Below, in pieces: positions 37,145-45,816 of a stretch of DNA of 64,000 nucleotides. The stretch is taken from contig NZ_JAGSYE010000004.1 of assembly GCF_025685565.1 (NCBI RefSeq), forward strand, positions 124,001 through 188,000, given 5' to 3'. The notes beneath the pieces were generated by a model. The model did not search any database and was not told where the DNA came from. It saw only the letters and a program-made list of their open reading frames with translations. This DNA is from Granulicella aggregans. Its GTDB lineage: Bacteria > Acidobacteriota > Terriglobia > Terriglobales > Acidobacteriaceae. The translations under genes were made by a program, and so were the position numbers. Every line of letters starts with the position of its first letter. The first letter of the stretch is position 1.

Positions 37145-38623
37145 TTGCGTCATCTGTGGACTGCGATCGTGCTCATGGGAGTATCGCTTCCGTATACATC
37201 GTTCGCGCAGCAAATTGTTGTGGGTGCGGAGTCGGCTCAGCTTGCAGGGCCCGATCTTCATCTGGTCTTGCCGATCGATCCTTCTAAATCGCCAGCGCCG
37301 GATCCTCCGGTAACCCCTGCCCCGAAACCACCTGCTGAAGTCCAACCCGTCCCAGGCAAGGCTTTCGTCACCGGATTTCTAAAGGACTCCGATCACGCGG
37401 ATTTCACTGTCAAAGTTCCCTCGAGCGGCTTTTACGATCTCGACGTCGCCTTTCGCTCCATTGGGACGAAGGGCTACAACATTGCCATCAATGGCCTGGA
37501 GATCTCCGGCACGATCAGTGCGACTCCGAATCATGACTTCGTATCGCAGCGAGTGGGCATGGTTGAACTGGAGAAGGGAAGTAACGTCGTCCAAATCAAT
37601 AAGGGCTGGGGCTTCTTCGATGTCGCTTCGATCCAGTTGACTCTATCTGAGGGTGCGGTCAAGGTTACAAAAGCTCCGGCCAAGGCCGTGGACGCACAGC
37701 TCACTCCGGAGGCGACAGCGCTTCTAGGCCGGTTGGATACGAGCTACGGAAAGACAACCATGCTTGGCGTCTACAGCGATGACGACGCGCAATACGTATC
37801 CGATCAGACGGGTGCCCTGCCAGCCATCATGGGCGGCGACCTCCTCTCCTACAGTCCGCAGGAGGTTGCACACGGATCGCACCCCGAAAAGAAAGACGAA
37901 GTAGGCCGTCTTATCGCAAAGTACAGGGCAGGGTATGTGGTAACGCTCTCCTGGCACTGGTGCTCTCCTTCGGGTCTTATCGATTCCTCGGAAAAGCCGT
38001 GGTGGCGAGGCTTTTATACGGACTCGACCAACTTCGATCTGGAGAAGACGCTCGCTGATCCCACATCGACGGATTACGCCACCATGTTGAGCGACATCGA
38101 CGCAATTGCAGTTCAGTTGCGGAAACTCCAGGACGCGCACGTACCGATCTTGTGGCGTCCTCTGCACGAAGCCAGTGGGGGATGGTTCTGGTGGGGAGCG
38201 AAGGGGCCGAAGCCGTTCGTGAAGTTATGGCAGTTGCTCTACGATCGCCTGACGAACGTCGACGGGATTCACAACCTCATCTGGGTCTATACCGGCGATG
38301 GCAATACGGCGTGGTATCCCGGCGATCGCTACGTCGACATCATTGGTATCGACGCTTATCCGAAGGACCTCCGAGATCCTCAGAGCCAGCTCTGGACCGC
38401 TCTGCAGCGGAGCTATGGCGATCGCAAGATCCTCGCCATCAGCGAGTTTGGCGGAGTTCCCGATGTGCCCCGGATGCAAAGGATGGGAGAGTTCTGGTCC
38501 TATGCCGTCTCGTGGAGCGATAAGGAAGGTCCGAAGAAAAATACCCCAGATGATCTGAAGCAGATCTACTCCAGCCCGTCAGTCACGACTATCCCGCTCA
38601 CGACCAACAAAGCTCCTTTGTAG
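37145..38623 (+). CDS. Glycoside hydrolase family 26 beta-mannanase with CBM35-like domain
   Basis: An exported endo-beta-1,4-mannanase acting on mannan or glucomannan. The start is TTG 37145 with AAGGGG 5-6 nt upstream, followed directly by a signal peptide (TAIVLMGVSLPYTSFAQ). A CBM35-like beta-sandwich at about 22-165 (GAESAQL, GFLKDSDHADFTVKVPSSGFYDLDVAFRS-type strands, SNVVQINKGWGFFDVASIQL) carries a Pro-rich insert. The GH26 barrel has TLSWHWCSP, WRPLHEASGGWFWWG with acid/base E342, and ISEFGG with nucleophile E434. It is the last gene of the same-strand run starting at the TonB receptor. The trailing 50 bp separate it from the convergent DUF2000 gene. Confidence 0.92.
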   Translation: MRHLWTAIVLMGVSLPYTSFAQQIVVGAESAQLAGPDLHLVLPIDPSKSPAPDPPVTPAPKPPAEVQPVPGKAFVTGFLKDSDHADFTVKVPSSGFYDLDVAFRSIGTKGYNIAINGLEISGTISATPNHDFVSQRVGMVELEKGSNVVQINKGWGFFDVASIQLTLSEGAVKVTKAPAKAVDAQLTPEATALLGRLDTSYGKTTMLGVYSDDDAQYVSDQTGALPAIMGGDLLSYSPQEVAHGSHPEKKDEVGRLIAKYRAGYVVTLSWHWCSPSGLIDSSEKPWWRGFYTDSTNFDLEKTLADPTSTDYATMLSDIDAIAVQLRKLQDAHVPILWRPLHEASGGWFWWGAKGPKPFVKLWQLLYDRLTNVDGIHNLIWVYTGDGNTAWYPGDRYVDIIGIDAYPKDLRDPQSQLWTALQRSYGDRKILAISEFGGVPDVPRMQRMGEFWSYAVSWSDKEGPKKNTPDDLKQIYSSPSVTTIPLTTNKAPL

Positions 38624-38673
38624 CGAAGCTGGCTCGGGTAACGACTACTTTGGTCTACTCCTCGTGAAGGCGC

Positions 38674-39084
38674 TTACTCTGAAAACACACTACATTTGCG
38701 GGTCAATGCACGAACCTCCGCATCCACGCCAAACAAGCCGATAGCCAGCACAGTCATCTCCGAGGTTGATCTATCGGCAAGCAACGAAACGTACTCGTCA
38801 AAGCTATTGTTTAGACCTCTTCCCTCTGCCGTGAAAGCGATTGCTGCTACTGGCGTCTCTCTCGCGTCAGCGAGGATGCGATCCATGTGCGAAGAGTTCT
38901 TCGCGCTCAAAATCACAACGTTCCAAACTACAGCCGCGTGCGCAGTCCCAGTCTTGTCGGTGACCGGGTTGGTGAACGCCTCACAGCGAAGCCCCGCCGT
39001 CACGATCGCGGCTGCATTCGCAGCCTCTCCCCCACGCAGCCCCGGCCTGAGCACGACCGCCACTCTATTCGCCACTTCCGTCAT
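38674..39084 (-). CDS. DUF2000 family protein
   Basis: A 136-residue soluble protein that matches the DUF2000 pattern: an N-terminal RVAVVLRPGLRGGEAANAAAI strand-helix unit, VTDKTGTAHAAVVWNVVIL, then VAAIAFTAEGRGLNNSFDEY and the C-terminal MTVLAIGLFGVDAEVRALT. The family has a peptidyl-tRNA-hydrolase-2-like fold and no established role. ATG 39084 has GGGAGG 5 nt upstream. It follows the MFS transporter gene by 36 nt on the same strand, so the two are probably co-transcribed. Confidence 0.7.
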   Translation of the reverse strand: MTEVANRVAVVLRPGLRGGEAANAAAIVTAGLRCEAFTNPVTDKTGTAHAAVVWNVVILSAKNSSHMDRILADARETPVAAIAFTAEGRGLNNSFDEYVSLLADRSTSEMTVLAIGLFGVDAEVRALTRKCSVFSE

Positions 39085-39120
39085 CCTTACCTCCCTCGGA
39101 ACTCCTGGTTGGACGTGCTC

Positions 39121-40398
39121 TTATAGAGACGCGGCGTCTCGAATAGCCACAGGCCTCGCCATCACAACCGCGATTACCGCCAGCAGCATGGTCACGCTAC
39201 ACGCAACGAATATGGGGGGATAGCCAAACCTGTCGATGATGGCGCCGATCGCCGGCTGGGACAATGCGCTGGCGAGCGTCCCTGACGCGCCAGATAGACC
39301 GAACAAGAATCCTACGCGCTCCATGGGAACGGCATCGATGATCGCGCCGTAGAGAAGGGTCAACCACGCCAGATGTCCGAAACAGGCCACGCTAAGCGCC
39401 AGAAGAGCTAAGGGCGAATTCAAAGTGAAAGCCGTCAAGCCGCCGGCCATCGCAAGGAGACCTGCTACAAGAAACAGAGGCCGTCGACCTTCATGTGCAT
39501 CCGCGTGCTTTCTCATCATCAGACTCAATGCTTTAGCGGAAGCGATTGCACCTGCGAAGCCCGCCGTGTAGGGCACCCAAAGGTAATGGCCGATCTGAGA
39601 TTGGTTGAAATGCTGTACGTCATGAAAGTATTTAGGCATCCAGAAGACGTAAAAATAATACGCGGCATCGGTAGCGGCCCGCACAAGAAGCAGGCTTATA
39701 AAGACCTTGCCTATCCGCCCTATTTTCGTTGGATCTGCACTTACTCCCGGGTTGGGGATCTCGATGTCGATCGGTTTACTCCGCAGCGGCGACCCGAGGG
39801 CAAATTGGCAAAAGCCCAGGAGCACCAAGCCGCATAAGCCCACTAAAACGAATGAGGCTCTCCACCCCACATGAGCTGCTATGGCAGACATCGTCGGGGC
39901 GGAAAGGATGGCACCCACTTGTCCGGCCGACAGTATCAGTGCGAGGGGATTAGCTCGCTTAGCAGATGAAAAGCGTTGGGAGAGCGCTTTCGCGGCGATC
40001 GCATAGAATGGACCTTCGCCCGCCCCCAGCAGGGCTCGCACAGCGCATAGAGAAACCGAGCCGGAGACGAAACCCTGTAAGATCTCAGCGGTTGACCAGA
40101 TTCCCAGCGATAGATACAGCACGGGAAGTGGTCCAAGCTTATCCGCCAGTCGGCCACCGAATAGATAAAAGACGGTGTAGCTGGCGAAAAATGCGTTCCC
40201 CGCAAAACCAAATACCAGATTGGTTATATGCAGGTCAGGTCCGACGGTCGCGATGAGAGCGCTGAGCGATGTGCGATCCAGGTAGTTATAGGCCGAGATG
40301 ACGACCAGGATCCAATAGAGTCCGGAGTCCGAACGAGCCACCCTCTGGAACGCGGGCCATGCGCGTTTGTCCCAGATGTCAGTCCGACTTTCTTCCAT
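39121..40398 (-). CDS. MFS transporter (ACS-like)
   Basis: A 12-helix major facilitator of 425 residues. The N-terminal signature ISAYNYLDRTSLSALI and the motif A segment GGRLADKLGPLPV are clear, followed by VRALLGAGEGPFY, a feature of the ACS (anion:cation symporter) group. The second half has YYFYVFWMPKYFHDVQHF. ATG 40398 with GGGAG 5 nt upstream is preferred to ATG 40419. The substrate is unknown. It sits between a prephenate-dehydratase-like gene (146 nt upstream) and the DUF2000 gene on the same strand, which could indicate transport of a carboxylate used or made by these proteins. Confidence 0.88.
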   Translation of the reverse strand: MEESRTDIWDKRAWPAFQRVARSDSGLYWILVVISAYNYLDRTSLSALIATVGPDLHITNLVFGFAGNAFFASYTVFYLFGGRLADKLGPLPVLYLSLGIWSTAEILQGFVSGSVSLCAVRALLGAGEGPFYAIAAKALSQRFSSAKRANPLALILSAGQVGAILSAPTMSAIAAHVGWRASFVLVGLCGLVLLGFCQFALGSPLRSKPIDIEIPNPGVSADPTKIGRIGKVFISLLLVRAATDAAYYFYVFWMPKYFHDVQHFNQSQIGHYLWVPYTAGFAGAIASAKALSLMMRKHADAHEGRRPLFLVAGLLAMAGGLTAFTLNSPLALLALSVACFGHLAWLTLLYGAIIDAVPMERVGFLFGLSGASGTLASALSQPAIGAIIDRFGYPPIFVACSVTMLLAVIAVVMARPVAIRDAASL

Positions 40399-40544
40399 GC
40401 TTCTCCCGTTCAAGACCACGAGCCCGATTCCACCACTGCGAAGCGACAGCTTCCATCGATAAATCTACTGGACACAAGCCTAAGTTGTGCGCGTAGTGAA
40501 GACGTCTCTCTTAAGGGAGCCCAGCGGCTACGACCCAGGATTCG

Positions 40545-41099
40545 CTAGGATGATATTTCGCTGGAAAGTCTAGTGAAGCGGATCCATGGCATCTTGATGC
40601 CCAGGCGAAGCACCTTAAGGACCGGCATGCTGTAGTGATCTGCGCAAAGTGCGTTGGTGATGGCGATGGAATGGGAAGATTGATGCGCGGCCTTGCAGGC
40701 CTCGATATTGGAGGTAACGGGGACTGCGGTTTGGTAGGGAAGGCCGACTTCGGTGAGCAAAGGGGCGGTCGCAGGATGGTGGAATACCGTGACGGCTTCT
40801 CGGAGTCCCTGTTGTCCCACTACTACAAGGGGCGGAATGCGGGTACAAAATGTCTCGGCAACTTCAAGTTCTGGATCCATGATGAAGAGGTTGGTGTTCG
40901 GATAAGCTGCCGGGACGAGAAACGACTCGGTAACGCCCGATTTCGTTGCTTTGGCCGCAAGTTCAAAACGCTCGAATGGAATGATCTGGATCGAGCCGTA
41001 GTGCCGCCTTGCTGCGTCCATACTGCACGTCAGACCGGTAGAATCACCCAGGGTTCCAAGTGGCCCATTTGCTAAATCGACACGCGGCGGTTCCGGCAT
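40545..41099 (-). CDS. Prephenate-dehydratase-like protein of unknown activity
   Basis: The 184 residues follow the plan of the prephenate dehydratase catalytic domain: an N-terminal GTLGDSTGLTCSMDAAR in place of the TLGPxGTxS motif, a middle strand FLVPAAYPNTNLFI, a second lobe with VFHHPATAPLL, VPVTSNIEACKAA and SIAITNALCADHYSMPVL (compare the AAIAS..AAE.YGL pattern), and MPWIRFTRL near the place of the TRF motif. The canonical T-x-S/E residues are altered and there is no ACT domain, so dehydratase activity is doubtful; a relative of BacA-type prephenate decarboxylases or a binding protein is possible. GAGGTG precedes ATG 41099. It likely leads the MFS-DUF2000 operon. Confidence 0.5.
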   Translation of the reverse strand: MPEPPRVDLANGPLGTLGDSTGLTCSMDAARRHYGSIQIIPFERFELAAKATKSGVTESFLVPAAYPNTNLFIMDPELEVAETFCTRIPPLVVVGQQGLREAVTVFHHPATAPLLTEVGLPYQTAVPVTSNIEACKAAHQSSHSIAITNALCADHYSMPVLKVLRLGIKMPWIRFTRLSSEISS

Positions 41100-41352
41100 A
41101 CATCACCTCTGGCTCGGGCCCATTTTGCGTCCTTGGAATAGTATCTTGCTGTCCAATCGTTCAAGTCAGGGCGTCTTCCCGGGACAAAGCGCAACAAGAC
41201 TCCCTGAAGGGTGCGCGGATGGAATTTCGGGGATCCGCTACTCGCAGGCAGTGTACACTTCGGTGGACGTTTTGCAAATGGATATCTGGAGATTGGCTGG
41301 GGATTCGTCGCCACTTGCGCCGATCACGTTCGAACCAGCACAGGAGCGATTC

Positions 41353-41853
41353 ATGCCGAACCGGGACCCCGCAAAGCTAACGAAAGTTTCCCTAAGTCTT
41401 CCCTTCGGCATGGGTAAAGCCGAATGGGAGTCCGACCCCGCGGAACGGAAGGCCGCCTGGGCGCTCTATGTGGAACTCATCACGAGAGTTGCCGTGCAGA
41501 AGCCGGAAGGGGAGTTTTGGCTCTACAGGGAGGCATTATCTTCTCTCTATTCATTGTTCGACTCGACCCGAGGCATCCTGAGAGAGGGCGGTCCTACTTT
41601 GGGTGGTACGAGAAACTCGGTTGGAGGGATCGCAATGGCCGTGCTGAACGTCGGACTCAGGCCATTTCTATCAAAGTGGCATCCTGTCCTCCTAGCGTGG
41701 GAATCGAAGCGGGGAGAGCAAATAGGCGTCTGGGAGCATGAATCGAACTGGCCAGAAGCCGAGAGATTTCGGTCGGAGATGGAGGCCCTCCGTTCCGAAC
41801 TTCGCCTCTACGCTAAGGCTCTCGCGACGATGTGCGGCATTACCGTTTCTTGA
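41353..41853 (+). CDS. Uncharacterised small protein paired with the TIR-STAND gene
   Basis: ATG 41353 is chosen because AGGAG stands 7 nt before it; the frame is open back to 41125 but that part overlaps the divergent promoter region and looks non-coding. The 166-residue protein is mainly helical, with the segments KAAWALYVELITRVAVQ, REALSSLYSLFDSTRGILRE, GGIAMAVLNVGLRPFLSKWHPVLLAWE and a C-terminal coiled-coil-like EAERFRSEMEALRSELRLYAKALA. I recall no named domain. It precedes the TIR-STAND-FGE gene by 38 nt in the same direction, so it may be a regulatory or adaptor partner of that conflict protein; this rests on position only. Confidence 0.6.
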   Translation: MPNRDPAKLTKVSLSLPFGMGKAEWESDPAERKAAWALYVELITRVAVQKPEGEFWLYREALSSLYSLFDSTRGILREGGPTLGGTRNSVGGIAMAVLNVGLRPFLSKWHPVLLAWESKRGEQIGVWEHESNWPEAERFRSEMEALRSELRLYAKALATMCGITVS

Positions 41854-41891
41854 TCCTGGTGATTGGTTTGGCGGAGTGGAGGTTCTAGGCT

Positions 41892-44800
41892 ATGGCCGGT
41901 GCAAGTACATCTCCTGCGAATGCGGTCACCTCTCCCCTCTCTATCGGTCAGTCGCCTTTTTCGGATGTTTTCTTATCGCACAATACGGCAGATAAGCCCA
42001 TCGTCGAGGAGCTGGCTAGGCAACTGCTAAATAGCGGGATTACGCCGTGGCTTGATATGTGGAACCTCATTCCCGGGGAGCCTTTTCAGGAAGCTATCGA
42101 AGAGGCGCTCGATCGCTGCACAAGCTGCGCTGTCTTCGTCGGTCCCAGTGGCGCGGGGCCCTGGCAGAACGAAGAGATGCGTGCAGCCATTGATAGGCGA
42201 GTTCGCGATAGCACAGGAAAATTTCGCGTGATCCCCGTCTATCTGCCAGGGGCGCCCCGGAGGTCGGACAGGCAGTTGCCGGTTTTTTTGCGCAGGCAGA
42301 CCTGGGTGGACTTTCAAGCGGGCACCGCCGATGACGAGGCCCTTCGAAGATTGGTATGCGGGATCCAGGGAAAGGCACCCGGCCCTGCGCGATCTGCCCC
42401 TCAACATGGGGAGTGCCCCTACCGCGGCCTTCAGTCTTTTGATGTCGGTGACTCCAGGCTCTTCTTTGGACGTGAAGCGTTAACCACCCGGCTTGTGACC
42501 AGACTCTGCCCAAACCAGGGTTCGATGCAGAGGCTCCGGTTCCTGGGAGTTCTCGGCCCTTCCGGCAGCGGTAAATCCTCATTGGCACGCGCGGGACTTA
42601 TCGCTTCGATTCAGAATGGCGCCATCGAAGGGAGCGGCCAATGGCCGACTGTTGTGTTCCGGCCCGGTGCCGACCCGATTGAGAGTCTCGCAATTGCCCT
42701 ATCATCCATCTACAAACCTCTTTCCGATCTCTCCGCGCTTATGGACTTTACGCGCAGCTGTCTTCAGGACGAGCGAGCCCTCCATCTGATATCGCGTCTA
42801 GTCCTTCGAGACCGAAACCCGGACTGCCATATCCTTCTCGTCGTCGATCAATTTGAGGAGTTCTTCGCGCTCTGCAGTGATAGTGCTGTCATGAAGGCAT
42901 TCATTGATAACCTCATCTATGCGTCGGGAGTCATCGGGGGCCGCATCATTACCTGCGTGGTGATGCGCGCAGATTTCTACGGTAAGTGTGCGGCACATTC
43001 TGCCCTGGCAACTGCCTTATCAAACAGCCAGGTGCTTGTGGATGCGATGTCTGCTGCCGAGATGCGGAGCGCCATCGAAGAGCCGGCGCTCCTGACCGGA
43101 TGCAGGTTTGAACCTGGGCTGGTCGATGTTCTTCTTGAAGACTCTATCAAGGAGACGACGACCTTACCTCTTTTGCAGCACGTGCTACTTGAACTTTGGG
43201 AGCACCGCAGGGGAAACACCCTGACCCACGATGCCTACAAACAAATCGGTGGACTTGAAGGGGCGCTCGAGCGAAGAGCAGAAGAGATATTCAGCCGCCT
43301 CGCACCGAGTGAGCAGTCCGCTGCAAAGCGCCTGCTGCTCCGTATGATCGAACCTGGCCACGGAACTGAAGCGACGAAGCGAAGAGCGCCGCTAACGGAA
43401 CTCAACACGATTTCGAATGGGTCGTCGGAGACCGCCACCATTCTTTCTCTGTTCACAGCGCCAGACGTTCGGCTCGTGACAACCCAGGCGAAGGATCTGA
43501 TTGGGGGAGAGGCCACCGTAGAGCTATCGCACGAGGCACTGATTAAGCGATGGAAACGCTTGCGGGACTGGATAGAAGAGGACCGGCAAAATCTTGTCGT
43601 GCAGCGGCGTCTCACCGAGGCGACTCAAGAGTGGATCGCCTCTGGGAAGAACGATGCTTATTTATACCGGGGTCCATTGCTCGCTCGAGCGAATGAATGG
43701 GCTGAACTATACCCTGGCGAGGTGAATGCCGAAGAGCAGGACTTCCTCTTGCAGAGCCTCGACGCCTCTGCGGAACAATCCAGGATGAGCGACGCTGCCG
43801 CGCTGGATCAAATGGAGGCAGTGGCTGGCAGGATATGGCTGGATATTCCTCAGATGCAGCAGTTTATAGCTCGCGGTCAGCTCCTAAGCACCCGTATTGA
43901 AATGCATGGCCGTCAACTTGAGAGATATCGGCGGGAGGGTCAATTGAATGCGGAGGGTTCCTGGCGGCATGAGAGCGAGGAGATTCAGTTTGAACACGAT
44001 ACTTTAGAACTGCACGTAGCTCGATTAAAACGGTTCCGGAGTGGCTTGTTGGCTGCAGCCGAGCATGTGGTCGCCCAGGTGGAAGCGCAACAAAATCCAT
44101 TGTCCGAGGAGCATCGGGCGCGTTGGGCGGAAGCGATCGAGTCGATTGAGAAGAGCCCGAAATATAACGGATTGAAGATCTCAAGCCAGGAAGGTCTCTT
44201 ACCTATTGGCGAGGATGCCAGGTCAGGCTTGTGGGAGTTCGCGGTCCTCGTCACCGGTAGCGTTCCCGGCAGAGATCCAGACGGTGGTCTGGCTCTGGAG
44301 GATATGTCGGCGTTGATTCTGGTGCTCGTGCCCGGTGGAACATTCCGGATGGGGGCCATTAGGCCTAGCGATTCTCATCCTCTTGGGTCGCCAAACGTAG
44401 ATCCCTATGCACTTGACCGTGAAGGTCCCGTACACACGGTGACTCTAAAGCCTTTCTTCATTTCGAAATTTCAGATGACTCAAGGACAGTGGCTCCATGC
44501 ATCAGGAACAAATCCGAGCATGTTTCGTCCCGACAATCAACCAGGTCTGACGTTGGTGCATCCGGTCGAATGCGTCAGCTGGAACGACTGCTCCATAGTG
44601 TTGACCCGCGTGGGGCTTTCGCTGCCGACAGAGGAACAATGGGAGTACGCGGCTCGAGCAGGAACGACCACGATTTGGTTTACGGGGGATGATCCGGAAA
44701 GACTCAAGGGTAATGCCAATCTGAACATGGCAGGTCATACGCCTGTGGGGTCATTTAATCTACCGAATCGCTTTGGGCTCTTCGATGTAGTGGGGAATGT

Positions 44801-45017
44801 GTGGGAGTGGTGCCTGGATAGCTTTCGGAATTACAACGTAGGCGATGACGAACCCAGCGTCAAGGTGGGTTCAGAGGACGATTTCATGCCTGGGTCGAGG
44901 GGAGGGAGCTTCTTCAACGACGCTATCTTCGCCCGGTCCAGCATCAGATATTTTCGGACGGTCCCGGGAGCCAAGTTCAACAATCGCGGTCTCCGTCCAA
45001 TGAGAGATCTGAGATAA
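41892..45017 (+). CDS. TIR - STAND NTPase - FGE/sulfatase-domain protein (conflict system)
   Basis: Three parts are visible in 1041 aa. Residues about 23-165 are a TIR domain (DVFLSHNTADKPIVEELARQ, TPWLDMWNLIPGEPF, AVFVGPSGAGPWQNEEM); E94 or E95 in PWQNEEM lies where TIR NADases carry their catalytic Glu. A STAND-type NTPase follows, with GECPYRGLQSFDV, Walker A GPSGSGKSS (222-230), Walker B LLVVDQFEEFF (about 315-325) and winged-helix sequence to about 600 (ELSHEALIKRWKRLRDWI). After a helical linker the last 220 residues are a formylglycine-generating-enzyme/sulfatase-modifying-like domain (LVPGGTFRMGA, LPTEEQWEYAARAGTT, DVVGNVWEWC, GSRGGSFF, RGLRPMRDL), probably the ligand sensor. The expected role is NAD depletion or another TIR response upon detecting an invader. 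GGAGG is 9 nt before ATG. Confidence 0.88.
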   Translation: MAGASTSPANAVTSPLSIGQSPFSDVFLSHNTADKPIVEELARQLLNSGITPWLDMWNLIPGEPFQEAIEEALDRCTSCAVFVGPSGAGPWQNEEMRAAIDRRVRDSTGKFRVIPVYLPGAPRRSDRQLPVFLRRQTWVDFQAGTADDEALRRLVCGIQGKAPGPARSAPQHGECPYRGLQSFDVGDSRLFFGREALTTRLVTRLCPNQGSMQRLRFLGVLGPSGSGKSSLARAGLIASIQNGAIEGSGQWPTVVFRPGADPIESLAIALSSIYKPLSDLSALMDFTRSCLQDERALHLISRLVLRDRNPDCHILLVVDQFEEFFALCSDSAVMKAFIDNLIYASGVIGGRIITCVVMRADFYGKCAAHSALATALSNSQVLVDAMSAAEMRSAIEEPALLTGCRFEPGLVDVLLEDSIKETTTLPLLQHVLLELWEHRRGNTLTHDAYKQIGGLEGALERRAEEIFSRLAPSEQSAAKRLLLRMIEPGHGTEATKRRAPLTELNTISNGSSETATILSLFTAPDVRLVTTQAKDLIGGEATVELSHEALIKRWKRLRDWIEEDRQNLVVQRRLTEATQEWIASGKNDAYLYRGPLLARANEWAELYPGEVNAEEQDFLLQSLDASAEQSRMSDAAALDQMEAVAGRIWLDIPQMQQFIARGQLLSTRIEMHGRQLERYRREGQLNAEGSWRHESEEIQFEHDTLELHVARLKRFRSGLLAAAEHVVAQVEAQQNPLSEEHRARWAEAIESIEKSPKYNGLKISSQEGLLPIGEDARSGLWEFAVLVTGSVPGRDPDGGLALEDMSALILVLVPGGTFRMGAIRPSDSHPLGSPNVDPYALDREGPVHTVTLKPFFISKFQMTQGQWLHASGTNPSMFRPDNQPGLTLVHPVECVSWNDCSIVLTRVGLSLPTEEQWEYAARAGTTTIWFTGDDPERLKGNANLNMAGHTPVGSFNLPNRFGLFDVVGNVWEWCLDSFRNYNVGDDEPSVKVGSEDDFMPGSRGGSFFNDAIFARSSIRYFRTVPGAKFNNRGLRPMRDLR

Positions 45018-45051
45018 ATGATGAGGGTATTTCGATGGGGCGAGCACAGAA

Positions 45052-45399
45052 ATGTCAAAAGATAGAGTGATATTGGAAAGCGCCGATTCAATCAAAGTTG
45101 AAATGTACCCAGGTTTTGCGCGGCAAGTCCTGGTACACAACCAAGAACTGATGATGGTCTTGTTTACCTGGGGGAAGGGTGCGGTACTCCCTGAGCATTC
45201 ACATCCGCATGTACAAGCGGGATTTGTTGTCTCGGGAGCCGTAGAACTGACGGTTGAAGGCACCGAATACACTACCCGAAGCGGATGCAGTTATTTGATC
45301 CATGCGAACGAACGACACTCAGCCCGAGCGTTGGAGGATTCAGTCGTCCTGGATGCTTTCACTCCATCTCGTCAGGACTACATTCTTCGGGGCGTGTGA
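45052..45399 (+). CDS. Single-domain cupin
   Basis: A 115-residue cupin barrel. Motif 1 is LPEHSHPHVQAGFVVSGAVEL, in which the usual metal-binding Glu is a Gln (HSHPH-x-Q); motif 2 is GCSYLIHANERHSARAL, with the last His. The pattern is like the KdgF-type cupins of uronate metabolism, but small cupins have many roles and the activity is not fixed. It starts at ATG 45052, 34 nt after the TIR-STAND gene and on the same strand, with no strong Shine-Dalgarno sequence. It may be co-transcribed with that gene, yet a role in defence is not implied by its sequence. Confidence 0.75.
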   Translation: MSKDRVILESADSIKVEMYPGFARQVLVHNQELMMVLFTWGKGAVLPEHSHPHVQAGFVVSGAVELTVEGTEYTTRSGCSYLIHANERHSARALEDSVVLDAFTPSRQDYILRGV

Positions 45400-45816
45400 A
45401 GGCCTACTAATGCCGAGGCTGGGATCCTCTCCAAGCTCTTGCCGGCGAGCGTCCAAATGACCGCGAGAGCAACACCTCTTGATCAGGAACGGCTTTCTCA
45501 GGGCGAGGATCTTGTGTGAGCGTCCCGGCTTGAGTGACGTTCGAGCCAGTGAGATGGCCTACGCGCGGCGATTGGCGCGAACCGCCTGCGCGACTGATCC
45601 GCCGAGGTTCTGTTCTGGAAGAACTTGATACTATATCTAGAGAGCCGGGATGGCGGAACAGGCAGACGCAGCGGACTCAAAATCGTCCAAGACAGCGTCT
45701 GAGACCTACTCAAATTATTCAAAATAAACGTCTTATAGTGATTAGCGAAGCGCCATTTCCGTTACACAACTCTTCCACACTTTTGTAGTATTTTGGAAGT
45801 CGGGAGGTGCTACTGC
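45400..45816. other. Junction region: cupin gene to integrase; contains tRNA-Leu 5' half
   Basis: No protein gene is recognised in 417 bases. The left half (45400-45643) is GC-rich and resembles the flanking chromosome, with TATATC at 45633-45638 placed as a -10 for the tRNA that starts at 45644. To the right of 45684 the DNA turns AT-rich and unlike the chromosome, consistent with element DNA. TCAAAAT recurs at 45677-45683 and 45719-45725. Confidence 0.5.
45644..45684 (+). pseudogene. tRNA-Leu (CAA) 5' half, broken after the anticodon loop (attL-like junction)
   Basis: From GCCGGGA at 45644 the sequence reads acceptor strand, D-arm (GGCGGAACAGGCAGACGC) and anticodon stem-loop GCGGA-CTCAAAA-TC with anticodon CAA at 45678-45680. 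After position 45684 the expected complement TCCGC, variable arm, T-arm with GTTCGA and the 3' acceptor strand TCCCGGC are absent. The break lies about 130 bp before a tyrosine recombinase gene pointing away from it, the usual layout of a tRNA integration site. No matching 3' half is found in the window, so the right attachment site is outside or lost. Confidence 0.65.

Noticed and set aside
44870..45017. C-terminal FGE-like region as a variable repeat of a diversity-generating retroelement.
   Set aside because: The fold and the C-terminal place would fit, but there is no reverse transcriptase and no template repeat in the window.
45644..45730. A complete tRNA-Leu.
   Set aside because: The 3' anticodon strand, T-arm and acceptor complement are missing within the next 150 bases.
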